In this document: in pieces, positions 41,840 to 52,099 of the stretch | Position numbering within the stretch: the stretch's first letter is position 1 | Layout: every line of letters starts with the position of its first letter | DNA from: Cladophialophora immunda | Lineage: Eukaryota; Ascomycota; Eurotiomycetes; Chaetothyriales; Herpotrichiellaceae | Length of the DNA: 64,000 bases | Reading direction: 5' to 3' | NCBI RefSeq assembly: GCF_000835495.1 | Contig: NW_015622541.1 | Span: 2,604,001-2,668,000, forward strand | The notes under the pieces: generated by a model | What the model was told of the DNA's origin: nothing | What the model saw: only the letters and a program-made list of their open reading frames with translations | The model's database searches: none | Translations under genes and position numbers: made by a program

Positions 41840-43186
41840 ATGCCAGTTATTGCCAGTTTCCGCAGAAAGCTTTCGCGAACCAAGTCGGCACCTGACCCCG
41901 TCGAAGTCGTGGCAGAAGATCAGGACAATTTGCAGCCATGGCCCAGCAAAGCGTTGTCCTTGACACCCTCCGACGAACAGCTCGTGGCTAAGCTAGCTTT
42001 CTCTCCGGAAACGGCCATTATCGAACGAGCGCCTCGCCAACAGACCCCCTCGGTGGGGACCAGATGGTCCGAGCGGACAGTCTTCAACAATGTCGAGTCG
42101 GGCTTTCTTGCACTGCCCACGGAGCTCCTGATGTTCCTTCAGCTGTACTTGAACCCCAGTAGCGAGGTCGCCCTCCGTCATACTTGCTCGAGGTTCTTTC
42201 ATCTTTACAGCACGCCATCATTTGTCTTGACTGGGAAAGAGCTGTTTGATTTCCTGTGCATGACTGAACGAGATCAGGACCCGACTGAACTGGATAAGCT
42301 GGTGTGCGGCAAGTGTCAGATGCTCCATCTCCGGTCGACTTTCCCTACGTCAGAGATCAAACGGGAATCTACTTTGCGAGATTGTAGACAGGTCTGGCTA
42401 TGTCCGCATCGTCACCTTGGTTACCAGAAGACGATCCGCAACATCAAGGCCGGGGTGGAATCGCCATTCCGAGTTGAAACACTAGAGCCATGTTCGAGGT
42501 GCAGAAACTCTATTCGCAACAGGTCTGTTGCCGACCGACCGGAAAAAGGCACCTCAGTAATGGACCTAGAGAACCCCAAGGCCGAGTCTCTTTTAATTTC
42601 CAAAGTCGCCCTCCTCCAAGCACCATCGCCTCTGTATAACACAAGAACAAGCGGTGGTAGTGGCATGTACAAAGAAGTGTTCCAGGTCAAGGATGTTTCC
42701 AGTGCTCTGCAAGGGCTCGACTTCCGACTTTGCCCTCATTTGAAGCTCGGTGATCCCTACATCCTCAGCAAGTTCTGCAGAGCATGCATTAATACCCAAC
42801 GCCTCCCACCAGGAGTCAAGGGCCCACCTTGTATCAATGAGTCAAAGCGAGAGTTTGGAGACAGCCGGGCTGGCGCGAAGTGTAAGGGGACCTGCTTTAC
42901 TCGAGGCTGCAAAACACAGTTTATGTTTCAAGCTCGCGAAAGTCTTTCACCCGATGCCTCTGGGAGACGACAAGTCTGGCTCATTATTGTTGTGTATCGC
43001 TGGCTCGGCCCGCTGTTGAGTGCTGGTCGGGACACGACCTGGACTGGTCACACCATCGACCATCAAGAACGGAAGGAGATGCGCGTAAAATGGGCCGAGT
43101 GGGAAAAGGCGACTCGATCTGGAAGACAATGCATGCCGAATTGGAGTATTTGCCTCCTCCACCCGGAAGATTCGAATTTGCGCTGA
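41840..43186 (+). CDS. F-box-like protein with Cys-rich region
   Basis: A single frame of 448 residues from the first ATG. A segment near residues 88-125 (LALPTELLMFLQLYLNPSS, LRHTCSRFFHLY) fits an F-box, which would recruit a substrate to an SCF ubiquitin ligase through Skp1. Downstream are paired Cys/His motifs, CGKC (156-159), CPH, CSRC, CPH and C..C, of the kind seen in many fungal F-box proteins of unknown target. They may bind zinc. The C-terminus holds a Trp/aromatic segment (WLIIVVYRWLGPL) that looks like a buried or membrane-apposed helix. The N-terminal 80 residues are basic and disordered. No LRR or WD repeats were seen. Confidence 0.75.
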   Translation: MPVIASFRRKLSRTKSAPDPVEVVAEDQDNLQPWPSKALSLTPSDEQLVAKLAFSPETAIIERAPRQQTPSVGTRWSERTVFNNVESGFLALPTELLMFLQLYLNPSSEVALRHTCSRFFHLYSTPSFVLTGKELFDFLCMTERDQDPTELDKLVCGKCQMLHLRSTFPTSEIKRESTLRDCRQVWLCPHRHLGYQKTIRNIKAGVESPFRVETLEPCSRCRNSIRNRSVADRPEKGTSVMDLENPKAESLLISKVALLQAPSPLYNTRTSGGSGMYKEVFQVKDVSSALQGLDFRLCPHLKLGDPYILSKFCRACINTQRLPPGVKGPPCINESKREFGDSRAGAKCKGTCFTRGCKTQFMFQARESLSPDASGRRQVWLIIVVYRWLGPLLSAGRDTTWTGHTIDHQERKEMRVKWAEWEKATRSGRQCMPNWSICLLHPEDSNLR

Positions 43187-44295
43187 GATGAGATGTTTGG
43201 ACACCATAACAACGACAGCCAGACGCGTCGAGTTGTGACAGCAACGGTGGGGAACCTGCGGCGTTGGAGCATTGTGTATGTCACTCCTGCATTATCCTTC
43301 GCGGTTGAATTTAATAGGGACATGGCCTCTTCTGAAGTTCAACTTGATTGCGACGTGGACCTTCTTCGCAAAGCCGGCATCATGGGTTACTGGAGCCGCA
43401 ACACCGAAAAGACCAAGAGAATGGACGACCATCTTTGCCAGATGAATGGTACTTGGTCGAAGCAAGCCGAATTGTATCAGAAAAGGTGAACTGCATTCTG
43501 CGATCAGCAGCACAACAGATTATCCACAGCAGACTGGAACAATTTATTGACAAACAGAATCCGATCGACATCCCTACCAGGGAATAGTCCAAATTGGCGC
43601 TTCAGCCCACAGAAACCTAAATTAATATTGTTCGCATTGCCCCGGATTTCTTGAGTTTGTATGAGGCTCGAGCCGATCGTCGATAGGCTTTTGGTGGCTT
43701 GCGATAGGCGACCTCGTCGCCATAACAACGATTGCGGGGGTCATTCGGGGGTTTCTCTGCAATTCATGCTAGCATCGAGCATGGAGCCCAAGCATCAAGC
43801 GCTCTGGCCTTTCCTGGGCCGGATGACTGTCACGCTGGGGCAGGGGATCGACAACATTCTTTGTGGTGACTTCCCAGGCCACGCTTGAGTCTCCTCTATT
43901 CCCTTTTAGCTTGTCGCGCTTGGACGCTGGGTCCAGAGCGGCATGTCATCGAGCTTTGTCCAGCATTTAGTACGCCATCTCAAGAAATCGATGAGAAACA
44001 GCATTACTTGGTGTGGCAATGTCGAGGTATATGTGGGCACGTTTGAAATATACATAAGGGAAACGTTACGTCGCTCACAACCGCAAAATCACAACCGTCC
44101 CTTGATCAAGTTCGGTCGCTTCCTTCAACCCCCTGACCATCCAAATCCATTGATCTCAAGCGACGCTGCTATCCGTGTGCTCATTCTCTTGTCCCTCCTC
44201 CCTCTTGCATCGATACAGGCTCTTGGCCTAGATCGTCCATCCTTCTCCCCCTCCTGAGGTTTCACCCCTTTGCTAGTTCTCAGATCGGGAACACA
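43187..44295. other. Intergenic spacer
   Basis: 3' flank of the F-box-like gene and promoter of the LPMO gene. The last 100 bp before the ATG are C/T-rich, as in fungal promoters. Nothing else was recognised. Confidence 0.45.
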
Positions 44296-46065
44296 ATGTC
44301 TCGCTTTCTACACACTTCCCTTGCCCTCTCCATGTTATGGCTGCCTCTCTGCACTCAAGCCCATATGCAGTTGAGTTGGCCATACCCCCTACGGAGTCCC
44401 CTGGATCCCGATGTCCCCGTTGATGAGAAAGATTATAATATGGTGGCTCCGCTGTTTGCTGACGGTTCTAACTTTCCATGCAAGAATTACGAGAACGACA
44501 CAGATGGCTATGTGACCAAAGCGACTTACCTAGCCGGCGGCACCTACGACATGTGGTTGAATGGGACGGTCGAACATGACGGAGGGTCTTGTCAACTATC
44601 GCTGTCGTACGACAACGGAGCTACGTTCAAAGTCATCAAATCCATGATAGGCGGATGCCCTCTGACACACACCTACAACTTCACGATCCCGAGCTTTGCG
44701 CCTTCGTCCGATTCGGCGCTCTTTTCGTGGTCTTGGTTCAATCTTGTCGGAGATCGAGAGATGTATCAAGGGTGTGCGAGAGTCCAGATTGTCGGTGGCT
44801 CGAGCGGACGGCATCGACGAAGCTCCCCTTACAGACGACAGGCCTCTCAATTCGACCGCCTACCGAATATGTTCGTGTGCAACGTTGGCAACGGCTGCCA
44901 GACCATCGAGCGACAAGAGGTGGTCTTTCCAGATCCCGGTAACGATGTTGTCTATGGTCAGGATGCCATCGTTCCCGATCCAGGTCCGGGGTTTATTATT
45001 GAGGACGCTGTTGCTTCGACTACCACTGGAACTCTCACGACAACCACGACGTCTAGCAGCTTGGATTTTCCCTCATTGACAACAACGTTTACAAGTCAGA
45101 CTACTTCATCTTCATTGACTGAAACGACAACCCCGGATCCTGCATCCTCGACATCTGCCGCCACCACCACCACCACCACCACCACCACCACATTCGCGCC
45201 CGACACAGCTGCCTTTTTTCTCACGACTTCTTCGACCACTCTCGCTCCCTTCCCGTTGACCAACGCGTCAACCACTTCCTCTCCAGTTCTCTTGGGGACT
45301 GGGGTCCTGTATGTCAACGGGACAGGAAGCGTGGTGGACAATCTTGCCAATTCCACGACTACTTCTGCCGCTCTGACCACAACCTCAACCTCCCTTGCCC
45401 CCTTCCCACTAACCAACAGCTCAACTGTTACCTCCCCTCTTCCTTCGGGAACCGGGATCCGGCTTACTAACGTTTCAAGCGTCGCGCTATATAACCTTGA
45501 TGATTCGACGACTTCCTCGATGATGACGACCACGACCACGACCACGACCCCAACGACACTCACCACGATGAGACCGACTACGACGACAGATGATTTTGCG
45601 ATAGACTTCATGACTACGATGACGACTCGCACGACCTCGACCACCAGAAGAACGACCAGCACTTTCTCCACGTTGACGACAAGCGTTACTCGACCAACGA
45701 CATTTACGACTTTAATACGCCTCGTCACCAGCAGCACCACCACCACCACCACCACCACTTCTCCCACCTCCCTCCCCCTCCCCTGCGTCCCCGGGACATT
45801 CGCGTGCAACACCCCCTCTAGCTTCTCGCAGTGCGTCGGCACCGACACCGGAACGACGTACATCTTCATGGGCTCCGTGGCCCTCGGCACGACGTGCGTC
45901 AACGGCCAAATCATCCGCGAAAACGACGGCCCGTGCACCCCCAACGGCGCGCTGTTCTGCAACGGCGACAGGGCGTTTTACCTGTGCGACCAGGGCGGAC
46001 TCGTGGAGATGGGCCCCGTCGCGCCCGGGACGGTCTGTCGCAACGGCGTCATCGTCGCTGCTTGA
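44296..46065 (+). CDS. Secreted AA11-like lytic polysaccharide monooxygenase with C-terminal Cys-rich modules
   Basis: Copper enzyme expected to cleave chitin-type polysaccharides oxidatively outside the cell. An intronless frame of 589 residues. A signal peptide (1-22) ends in TQA, leaving H23 as the mature N-terminus, needed for the histidine brace; H94 in EHDGGSCQLS is the likely second ligand. FTIPSFAP and WFNLVGDREMYQGCARV match the AA11 core, which ends near residue 180. A Thr/Ser/Pro-rich linker of roughly 270 residues follows, probably heavily O-glycosylated, with a repeated LAPFPLTN segment. The end holds two related Cys modules (VALGTTCVNGQI and VAPGTVCRNGVI), like the X278 chitin-binding-type module known from AA11 enzymes. 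The linker DNA includes an ACC triplet run. Confidence 0.87.
   Translation: MSRFLHTSLALSMLWLPLCTQAHMQLSWPYPLRSPLDPDVPVDEKDYNMVAPLFADGSNFPCKNYENDTDGYVTKATYLAGGTYDMWLNGTVEHDGGSCQLSLSYDNGATFKVIKSMIGGCPLTHTYNFTIPSFAPSSDSALFSWSWFNLVGDREMYQGCARVQIVGGSSGRHRRSSPYRRQASQFDRLPNMFVCNVGNGCQTIERQEVVFPDPGNDVVYGQDAIVPDPGPGFIIEDAVASTTTGTLTTTTTSSSLDFPSLTTTFTSQTTSSSLTETTTPDPASSTSAATTTTTTTTTTFAPDTAAFFLTTSSTTLAPFPLTNASTTSSPVLLGTGVLYVNGTGSVVDNLANSTTTSAALTTTSTSLAPFPLTNSSTVTSPLPSGTGIRLTNVSSVALYNLDDSTTSSMMTTTTTTTTPTTLTTMRPTTTTDDFAIDFMTTMTTRTTSTTRRTTSTFSTLTTSVTRPTTFTTLIRLVTSSTTTTTTTTSPTSLPLPCVPGTFACNTPSSFSQCVGTDTGTTYIFMGSVALGTTCVNGQIIRENDGPCTPNGALFCNGDRAFYLCDQGGLVEMGPVAPGTVCRNGVIVAA
45162..45191 (+). repeat. ACC triplet microsatellite encoding Thr run
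   Basis: Ten ACC units inside the LPMO linker coding sequence. Length change would alter the linker without a frameshift. Confidence 0.9.
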
Positions 46066-47358
46066 ATGGAACCTGTTTGTTTCAAGAACGAGAACGAGAA
46101 GAGTCACGCCACGCATTGGGTTTGTTTCACTGTCTACGATACCACCAGATGATCTTTTTTTCGAGGATACATGGGAGGGGAGATTAAAGGGAAAGAAGGC
46201 AAGGCGTTCTTGGAGGAGGAGGCGTCCTGTCCTGAGGCGTCAGGTTCTCGAGGCCGAATCCGTTGGGATCTTGATCCTCACTTTTCTGCCTCTACCCGGC
46301 GTTAGTGGTTCATCCTTTTTGGGGTTTCTTGGGAAAGGGGGGCCTTGGGATTCAGCATGGCATGGCATGGCATGGCAGGTTGGGGGATAATGGGTTGGCA
46401 TTGAGGTAATACGGGACGGATAAAGGCGTTCGGGGAAATTCCAGCATCCCACGAACACGGACCAACAGCACAGAGGGTTGTGTTGTGTTAGCACTCTTCA
46501 TTATGTATTTAGGGGGCGCACGACAGGCAGACTGGCGTACGGCACGAGGGCATACGAACACGCAGGGCGATGAATACCCGTTGAGAATGATATCTGGCAA
46601 CGGACCAATGCGATCAATAATCCCCCAAATCACAAGTTCACGACCTGCTCCGGTATCACATCAGAGGACAAAATGCCAATCACAGCAGGTCTTTTGATAT
46701 AAATGCTCTTTCTCTCTCTCATCTGTCTGTATTCATGGCTCACTCCTGACCGCCCGAGTGCTTGGAACTCTGCCCTACCCTACCCTATCCCTCAGTCCTC
46801 GAGTGCTGGCTAGGCTGTTTTTCTTTTGCCAGTAAGCCTGTCCGATAGAGTTGTCGCTTTCATGCTGTCTCCTCTCATCTGTAGGTTCGGTTCCAAGCCC
46901 CCCCAAATGCGGTCCTCCCCGTCCCGTTCACCAAGCACACCGAATATGGAATCACAACGACGCCAGAAAGCTTTTCACTAGACCAACGCGCTTGCTCATC
47001 ACCATGCGACGTCAACATTGAGCACTGGACATCGAGCATCGAGCATAAAGTACTCCAAGCTGGTAGAGGGCTATACACAATGGGTATCAACTGAAGGCAT
47101 AGAAGGTAACAACAACAACATCGATAACGCATAACCAACAAAGATCCAACTCGGTACCGAGCAAAAGCGCTGCTGACAAGGCCTTGTTCTGCGATCCAAG
47201 TCGACGCCGACTCCTGGAAGTGTGCTTTTTGTGTGACATATTACTGGATTATTGGGTACTGTAGTTTTCGTCGGACCGTGAGCCACCATCCCGAAAACGC
47301 CCTTGCTAACTGCATGTCGTCGTAAAATCAGCATGATTTGGACACTGGGCCGATTTTC
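46066..47358. other. Convergent intergenic region with CATGG repeat
   Basis: 3' regions of the LPMO gene and the SH3 protein gene. It includes the CATGG array at 46356-46375 and a CCCTA-rich stretch near 46775. No gene was recognised. Confidence 0.5.
46356..46375 (+). repeat. CATGG pentanucleotide array, four units
   Basis: Four perfect CATGG units followed by a partial unit, in intergenic DNA. Confidence 0.85.
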
Positions 47359-49040
47359 TTATATCGGTGGAGCACCGCCTGAGCCGCTTTCGGTAGATGT
47401 ATCGCCTTCTACCGTCTTCTTCCAGGCTTCCGGTAGGCAAACACAGACCAGAGGGAAGGCCTTGATCTCGCCCGGCGGAGTAGGAGATTCTTCTCGAGTG
47501 GTGGAACCATTCGACACACCGCTGTCTCGCTGCACCTTATGCTTGCCATCGTAGTCTTCCGCCCGGTCATTGATCCGCACTCCCGTTGCCCAGCCGTCAT
47601 CCCAGATGCCGACTACTTTCAACATGTCACCACGTTCCAGTTCAAACTCGTCTCCTGCTCGAGGTTGATATGCCCATAACACCGAGACTTTATCTCCAGG
47701 ATGAATATCGTCGTTAGAGTAATAATCCTTGAAGAACGGCAACTGCTCTGATTGACCACTGGCAACTCCTTCTGGGGATGAGAAGTCGCCGGGAGATGAT
47801 CCATGTTGTGAATCGCTGCCCGGAGAGCCGTTAGCTTTCATCGCGCCAACTGCCCCCAGCGCCTTTTCGCGCGATTCGGGACTGTCGCCGTATGGGTCTG
47901 TATGAGAGGTGTAATTGCGTGGTCCGACTGTAGGTCCAACGCCTGGTTGGTCATCCTGCAGTGCGGACATGCGAGCGACCCGTCCGCCTGGCAAGACCTC
48001 ATATCCTTGCTGCGACATGGGTTGATTGTATGAAGCAGACACCACACCCTTCCTTTGAGGTGACGGTTGGTTGAGAACACTGCCTGCTTTGCTTTCGCCG
48101 CGTCTGCGACGCAGACATATGAAGCACAGAATGATTACGGCAAGTAGGAGGAGAAATCCCAGCACAGAGCCGACAACGATTCCAGCAATCGCTCCGCCAC
48201 TTAAACCACCGCCTCCATGGCTAGCGGCAGCGGTTGGGCTCGAGGTAGGTGAAGAAGTCGGGCTGGTGGTAGAGGAGAAGAGGTTGGAAATGGTGGAGAA
48301 TACAGGAAGCGTAACATCCTGGCATCGGCCGGTGGCGTTGGAAGTCAAGCAGCAGGAGTCTGTCCCATTGACGGTGCTTGAGCGACAGAAGCTACACAGA
48401 CCCATCAAATTGCCGCCGAACCCACAGTTGTCAGGTTCGTTCGACTCCCCTGTGATACAGCTGCCACTAATAGAATTGGCAGGCAAAGCACAGTTGGTGA
48501 AGTCAGCTCTGAGTTCGTCAGCATAGTCGTTGTTGCGACCCGTGCATAGGTCGCTCGAAACGATTTGTTCCTCGCTCAGCGCCAATTCGGCACAGGAATC
48601 GGCGCACAGCGGTTCGGAGTCGGCGGTGGATAGACCGCAGGGCGTCCTTGAGTTCTGGATGATGCCATTGCAGAGAAAGCTGGTCGTATAACGGGCGTAA
48701 TAGCTGGATGTGTTACCCAGATTGACATTGTCACAACCAAAGATATTGACGTATTTTGTCTGTACATATTGCTCATCCACATATTGACTTAATTGGGTAT
48801 CGAAGCTCTCGGTCGACGTGACAAAAGCAAGGAAGGGACTGGAATCGCGTTAGGGCCTCTCATCCTGGGGCCGAAGAAAACAAGGGTCACTCACTATAAG
48901 GCAACCAAAGTAGGGTCTGTCGATATTGAAGAAGAGTTGAAAGCAGGACACGTCGTCGAACCAGCCAGCGATATGCAGCTCTGCGCAAACACACCGGGAG
49001 CGAAAAGGGCCAATGCGCCCAAGGAACGAGGTTTCTTCAT
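47359..49040 (-). CDS. Single-pass surface protein with Cys-rich ectodomain and cytoplasmic SH3 domain
   Basis: Two exons (49040-48895, 48838-47359) give 541 residues. A signal peptide ends in GVFA before QSC. A Cys-rich extracellular part of about 230 residues follows (more than a dozen Cys), then a Ser/Thr/Pro stalk. A Gly-rich transmembrane helix (GAIAGIVVGSVLGFLLLLAV, about 275-300) is followed by the stop-transfer sequence RRRRG. The cytosolic part is polar and contains an SH3 domain near residue 440-490 (VSVLWAYQPRAGDEFELERG, WDDGWATG). This layout is common in Pezizomycotina and recalls Fus1-type proteins that link the cell surface to actin, cell-fusion or MAPK scaffolds. The partner is unknown. 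The first intron was set by the phase match that gives LYPFLAFVTS. Confidence 0.88.
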
Positions 49041-52000
49041 GCTCTTGGGGGAGATGGTCCGTCAACCGTGGGTGAATGGATTGGGCAACTGAAGCTTCCC
49101 AATGCGAATATCCAAAATGTAACCACCTCTTTCGAGCTCCAGCTCATGCTGAACTCATCATTCTTCCCACAAGCGCTCTGGCTGTTGTCGCGATCGGGCC
49201 CCCCTCTGCCAGGCTACAAAACTGAAGGCTCGGCGAGGGTGCTGGAAGCTGGAAGCTGGAAGCCGGAAGCGAGGCCGTCGAGCTTTGACAGGCCGTGACA
49301 GATTCGAGTCACGAGTGGAGCGGTGGAAGAGGGACAACAAAGCGTTGCAACTGAAAGAAGCCGTGTATTCCAAAAGTGTCGAATGACGCAGAAGAGAAGG
49401 ACAGCGAAACGAGCGACTGTTGGTCAGAGGTCTGTCGAAAAAGCTCCGGATAAAGAGAGACCCTGGGAGCGGATTGGAGGCAAAACAAAAGCAAGGTGAG
49501 AAGATGCAGATGGAGAGAGTGTGGAAGAGGTAAGAGATCGGGAGGAACTGGCAGAGCACGCAGCCGTGATTGGGGACTCAAGGGCTCCTGGGGCCCAGCG
49601 GCTACTGCAGAGCCCGGCAGAGCAGCGTCCCTGCCACGGCGAAAACACGCAACTTGCCAGTAGTTGGGCACATGCAACTGGTGCAACTGCGACCTGCTAA
49701 CGGACTTGCCTACCACCTAGCCACGCAGCGACGGGTGGGTTGTGCAGCGTGGCCGGGGCGATCGCTGCCACCAAAGCGTTCTCGTTGATCGGCACACCGA
49801 GGACAACAGCCGGGGCAGCTAGCCGGGCCAGGTAAAGCCCAGGGCCCTAAAGCTGGACCAGGACCAGCCTCTCGCGCCAGCTCACACCTGAAGGGCTGCA
49901 TGGCCCTGGTGGCTCCAGGTGGCTCCAGGTGGCTCCCGGCTAATTGAAGCGCTTGCCCTGTTCCTCTCACTTTGCAATTTCGCGGGACTCGCTTCATCTC
50001 GACCTCTGCTCCTGCAGTCTCATGCCTCCCACTTCTCCCTGGTTGCGCTTCTGTCTTTGAAACAAAAACAATCTTCTCGTTTTCTCTGAGTGTTGGGCAG
50101 GCACAACTGCTTGAGAGGAGTACGACTGCTATGAGCCGGAAAGGAGCATCTGCTGTGTAGGTTCGGCAAGCCACCCGCGGGCATCACCTCGACCCCCTCT
50201 GTCCCTCCTCTGTTGCGCCTCCAGCCAGTACAGTTGCCAGCAAAACGCCTGCTTGAGTCTCTAACCGAGACTCCGAAACCTTGCCAGACTTGCGGCAGAA
50301 TGGGCAGTTCGTTTGAGGATGGTCTGAAGTCAAGATTCGATGGTGTTGGTGATGCAGTGGATTCCTTGGTGGAGGGGAAATTGCATGGCGTTGCAGCCAC
50401 TCACGCCAGGCTTTGAGTTATCAAATCCACACAACGTTGAACAAAGATGGTGCCAGTCCCCGGCAGTTGGCTCCATTCAGCTTTACTGGCCAGTCATCCC
50501 TCCAGACTCTGTTGTCCCTCTCGCCTGTATCAGCATTCTTGGAGATCGGAGACATCCTCGCCCCCAAACGATTCCTCCTACGAGGTCGACTAATCGTCCA
50601 CTCCTACCACCAGTGTACGCTTCCTTTCGTCCACCACTTCAGGCTTCGGTCTTCCTTCAAACATGGCGTCAACGTCCCAACCGTTGCGAACCTTCTCCAG
50701 AAAGCTACTGATGGATGATCTTTTTCCGGGGGCGGACCTTTAAAAATTCATTGGATATACACTTCGAACCCTAATGCAACTGCATGCTGCACGCTGATGT
50801 CAGGGTGCAGGTGCTTAGATTTAACTGAAATGCAGGTACTCCATACTTTGGAGCAAACTCAAAGGACTTCTTTGGTCGTTCCAATACTCCGGTTGCACAT
50901 CAATCCCGAAAAGAGAAGAAACGTGCCTCAAGAGCCAGAATATCCCGTCCCAATACGGACTGGCTGCCGCAGTTTCGGATGCGTTGAAAAGCTACAGGTC
51001 TCTAGACAACCTTCGCAGACTTCGGCTGGCGAACGTGGCAAGTGGCCGATTAAGACTGACAATCCTAACCATGATGTGCGTAGAAGCACGGAGTCCTGCG
51101 TCACTCGTGAAGACCCTCGTGGGATCAATTACCGCATTTGCTGGCACTTGGGATTGCTCCAATATCTGTGTGGTATTGAGGAACATGCTGGCGCAACCAT
51201 CGACACCGTCATATCCGTGTACGTGTCAGCCAGATTCTCAAGCTGCCTCAGCGACTCTTTCGGGTGTTGACTCTAATGTGGAGTGTCATTCTTTCTGAGT
51301 TTGCATTTTGGTGCTACCTATACCAAATGCGAATACCTATTGTACAAGGGTATCATGTCGATGCCGTTGCCAACGACATCTTCTATCTCGCTCCATCCAT
51401 ACATTCCAATTAAAACTGGACTGCATTGAGCACGTCTTCCACATCTTGCAGGCTTTCCTCTCCATACAAGTTCTTCCAACATTCCACAAGCTTTCGTGGT
51501 CCGAAGTTTCCATACAAGAATCGCTATGATGTTGCCCCAATCCCGGAGGCCCTGTACAACCTATTATTAACCCCAGATCGCCGTAATTACCAGACATGGC
51601 AGAACCCAGCACTTGGAGAATCTGCTTTTTTCCCAACCAGTGCATGTCGTGAATATCCAATCCCATGCAACATTGCCCGACCCGAGCATGCAGTCGTTTG
51701 GATATATTCCGTTCGGCGAAAGCCATTGCAGCAAATACAAGTCAATAGACCGGCCCAAACAAATCCATAATCCGTCATCCATTATCGCCTTCAAGAAGAA
51801 ACTTGGTGGAAACGCTGTCGTCAAGACCTCGGGGCGGTGGTATCACATCGTGTCGTCGTGGTAATAGTCGTACAGAACATCGCATTTATCGTCGTCAGCT
51901 TCGTTCATATCGTCGTGTCAAACGCTTTTTCCTTGGGGTTTCCCTTCCTGTCCCCCTTTTCTGATTTGTCCTTGCCTTTCGAACAGGAGTGAAGGTTTCT

Positions 52001-52099
52001 GTCTGAAGGCTGGCGATTCAAGCCGGTTCGACTTGAATGAAACTCCTGAGAATCGCTCTGGCCGCGGGGTAGGAGCGGGCAGCCACCGAGTCCGCCTCC
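49041..52099. other. Long intergenic region, 3 kb
   Basis: Upstream of the SH3 gene and 3' of the PAM2 gene. It contains a purine-rich part (49240-49560), a 10-bp direct repeat at 49911-49940 and otherwise only short overlapping frames. A non-coding RNA gene or unrecognised small gene cannot be excluded, but nothing is supported. Confidence 0.45.
49911..49940 (+). repeat. TGGCTCCAGG 10-bp repeat, three units
   Basis: Two perfect units and a third with one change (TGGCTCCCGG), in intergenic DNA. Confidence 0.8.

Noticed and set aside
45096..45962. Val-rich minus-strand ORF of 288 codons
   Set aside because: Antisense shadow of the Thr-rich LPMO linker; its Val richness is produced by the ACC/ACG codons on the other strand.
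46765..46795. CCCTACCCTACCCTAT stretch as interstitial telomere repeat
   Set aside because: Pentameric CCCTA units, not the fungal telomere hexamer CCCTAA, and only two to three copies.
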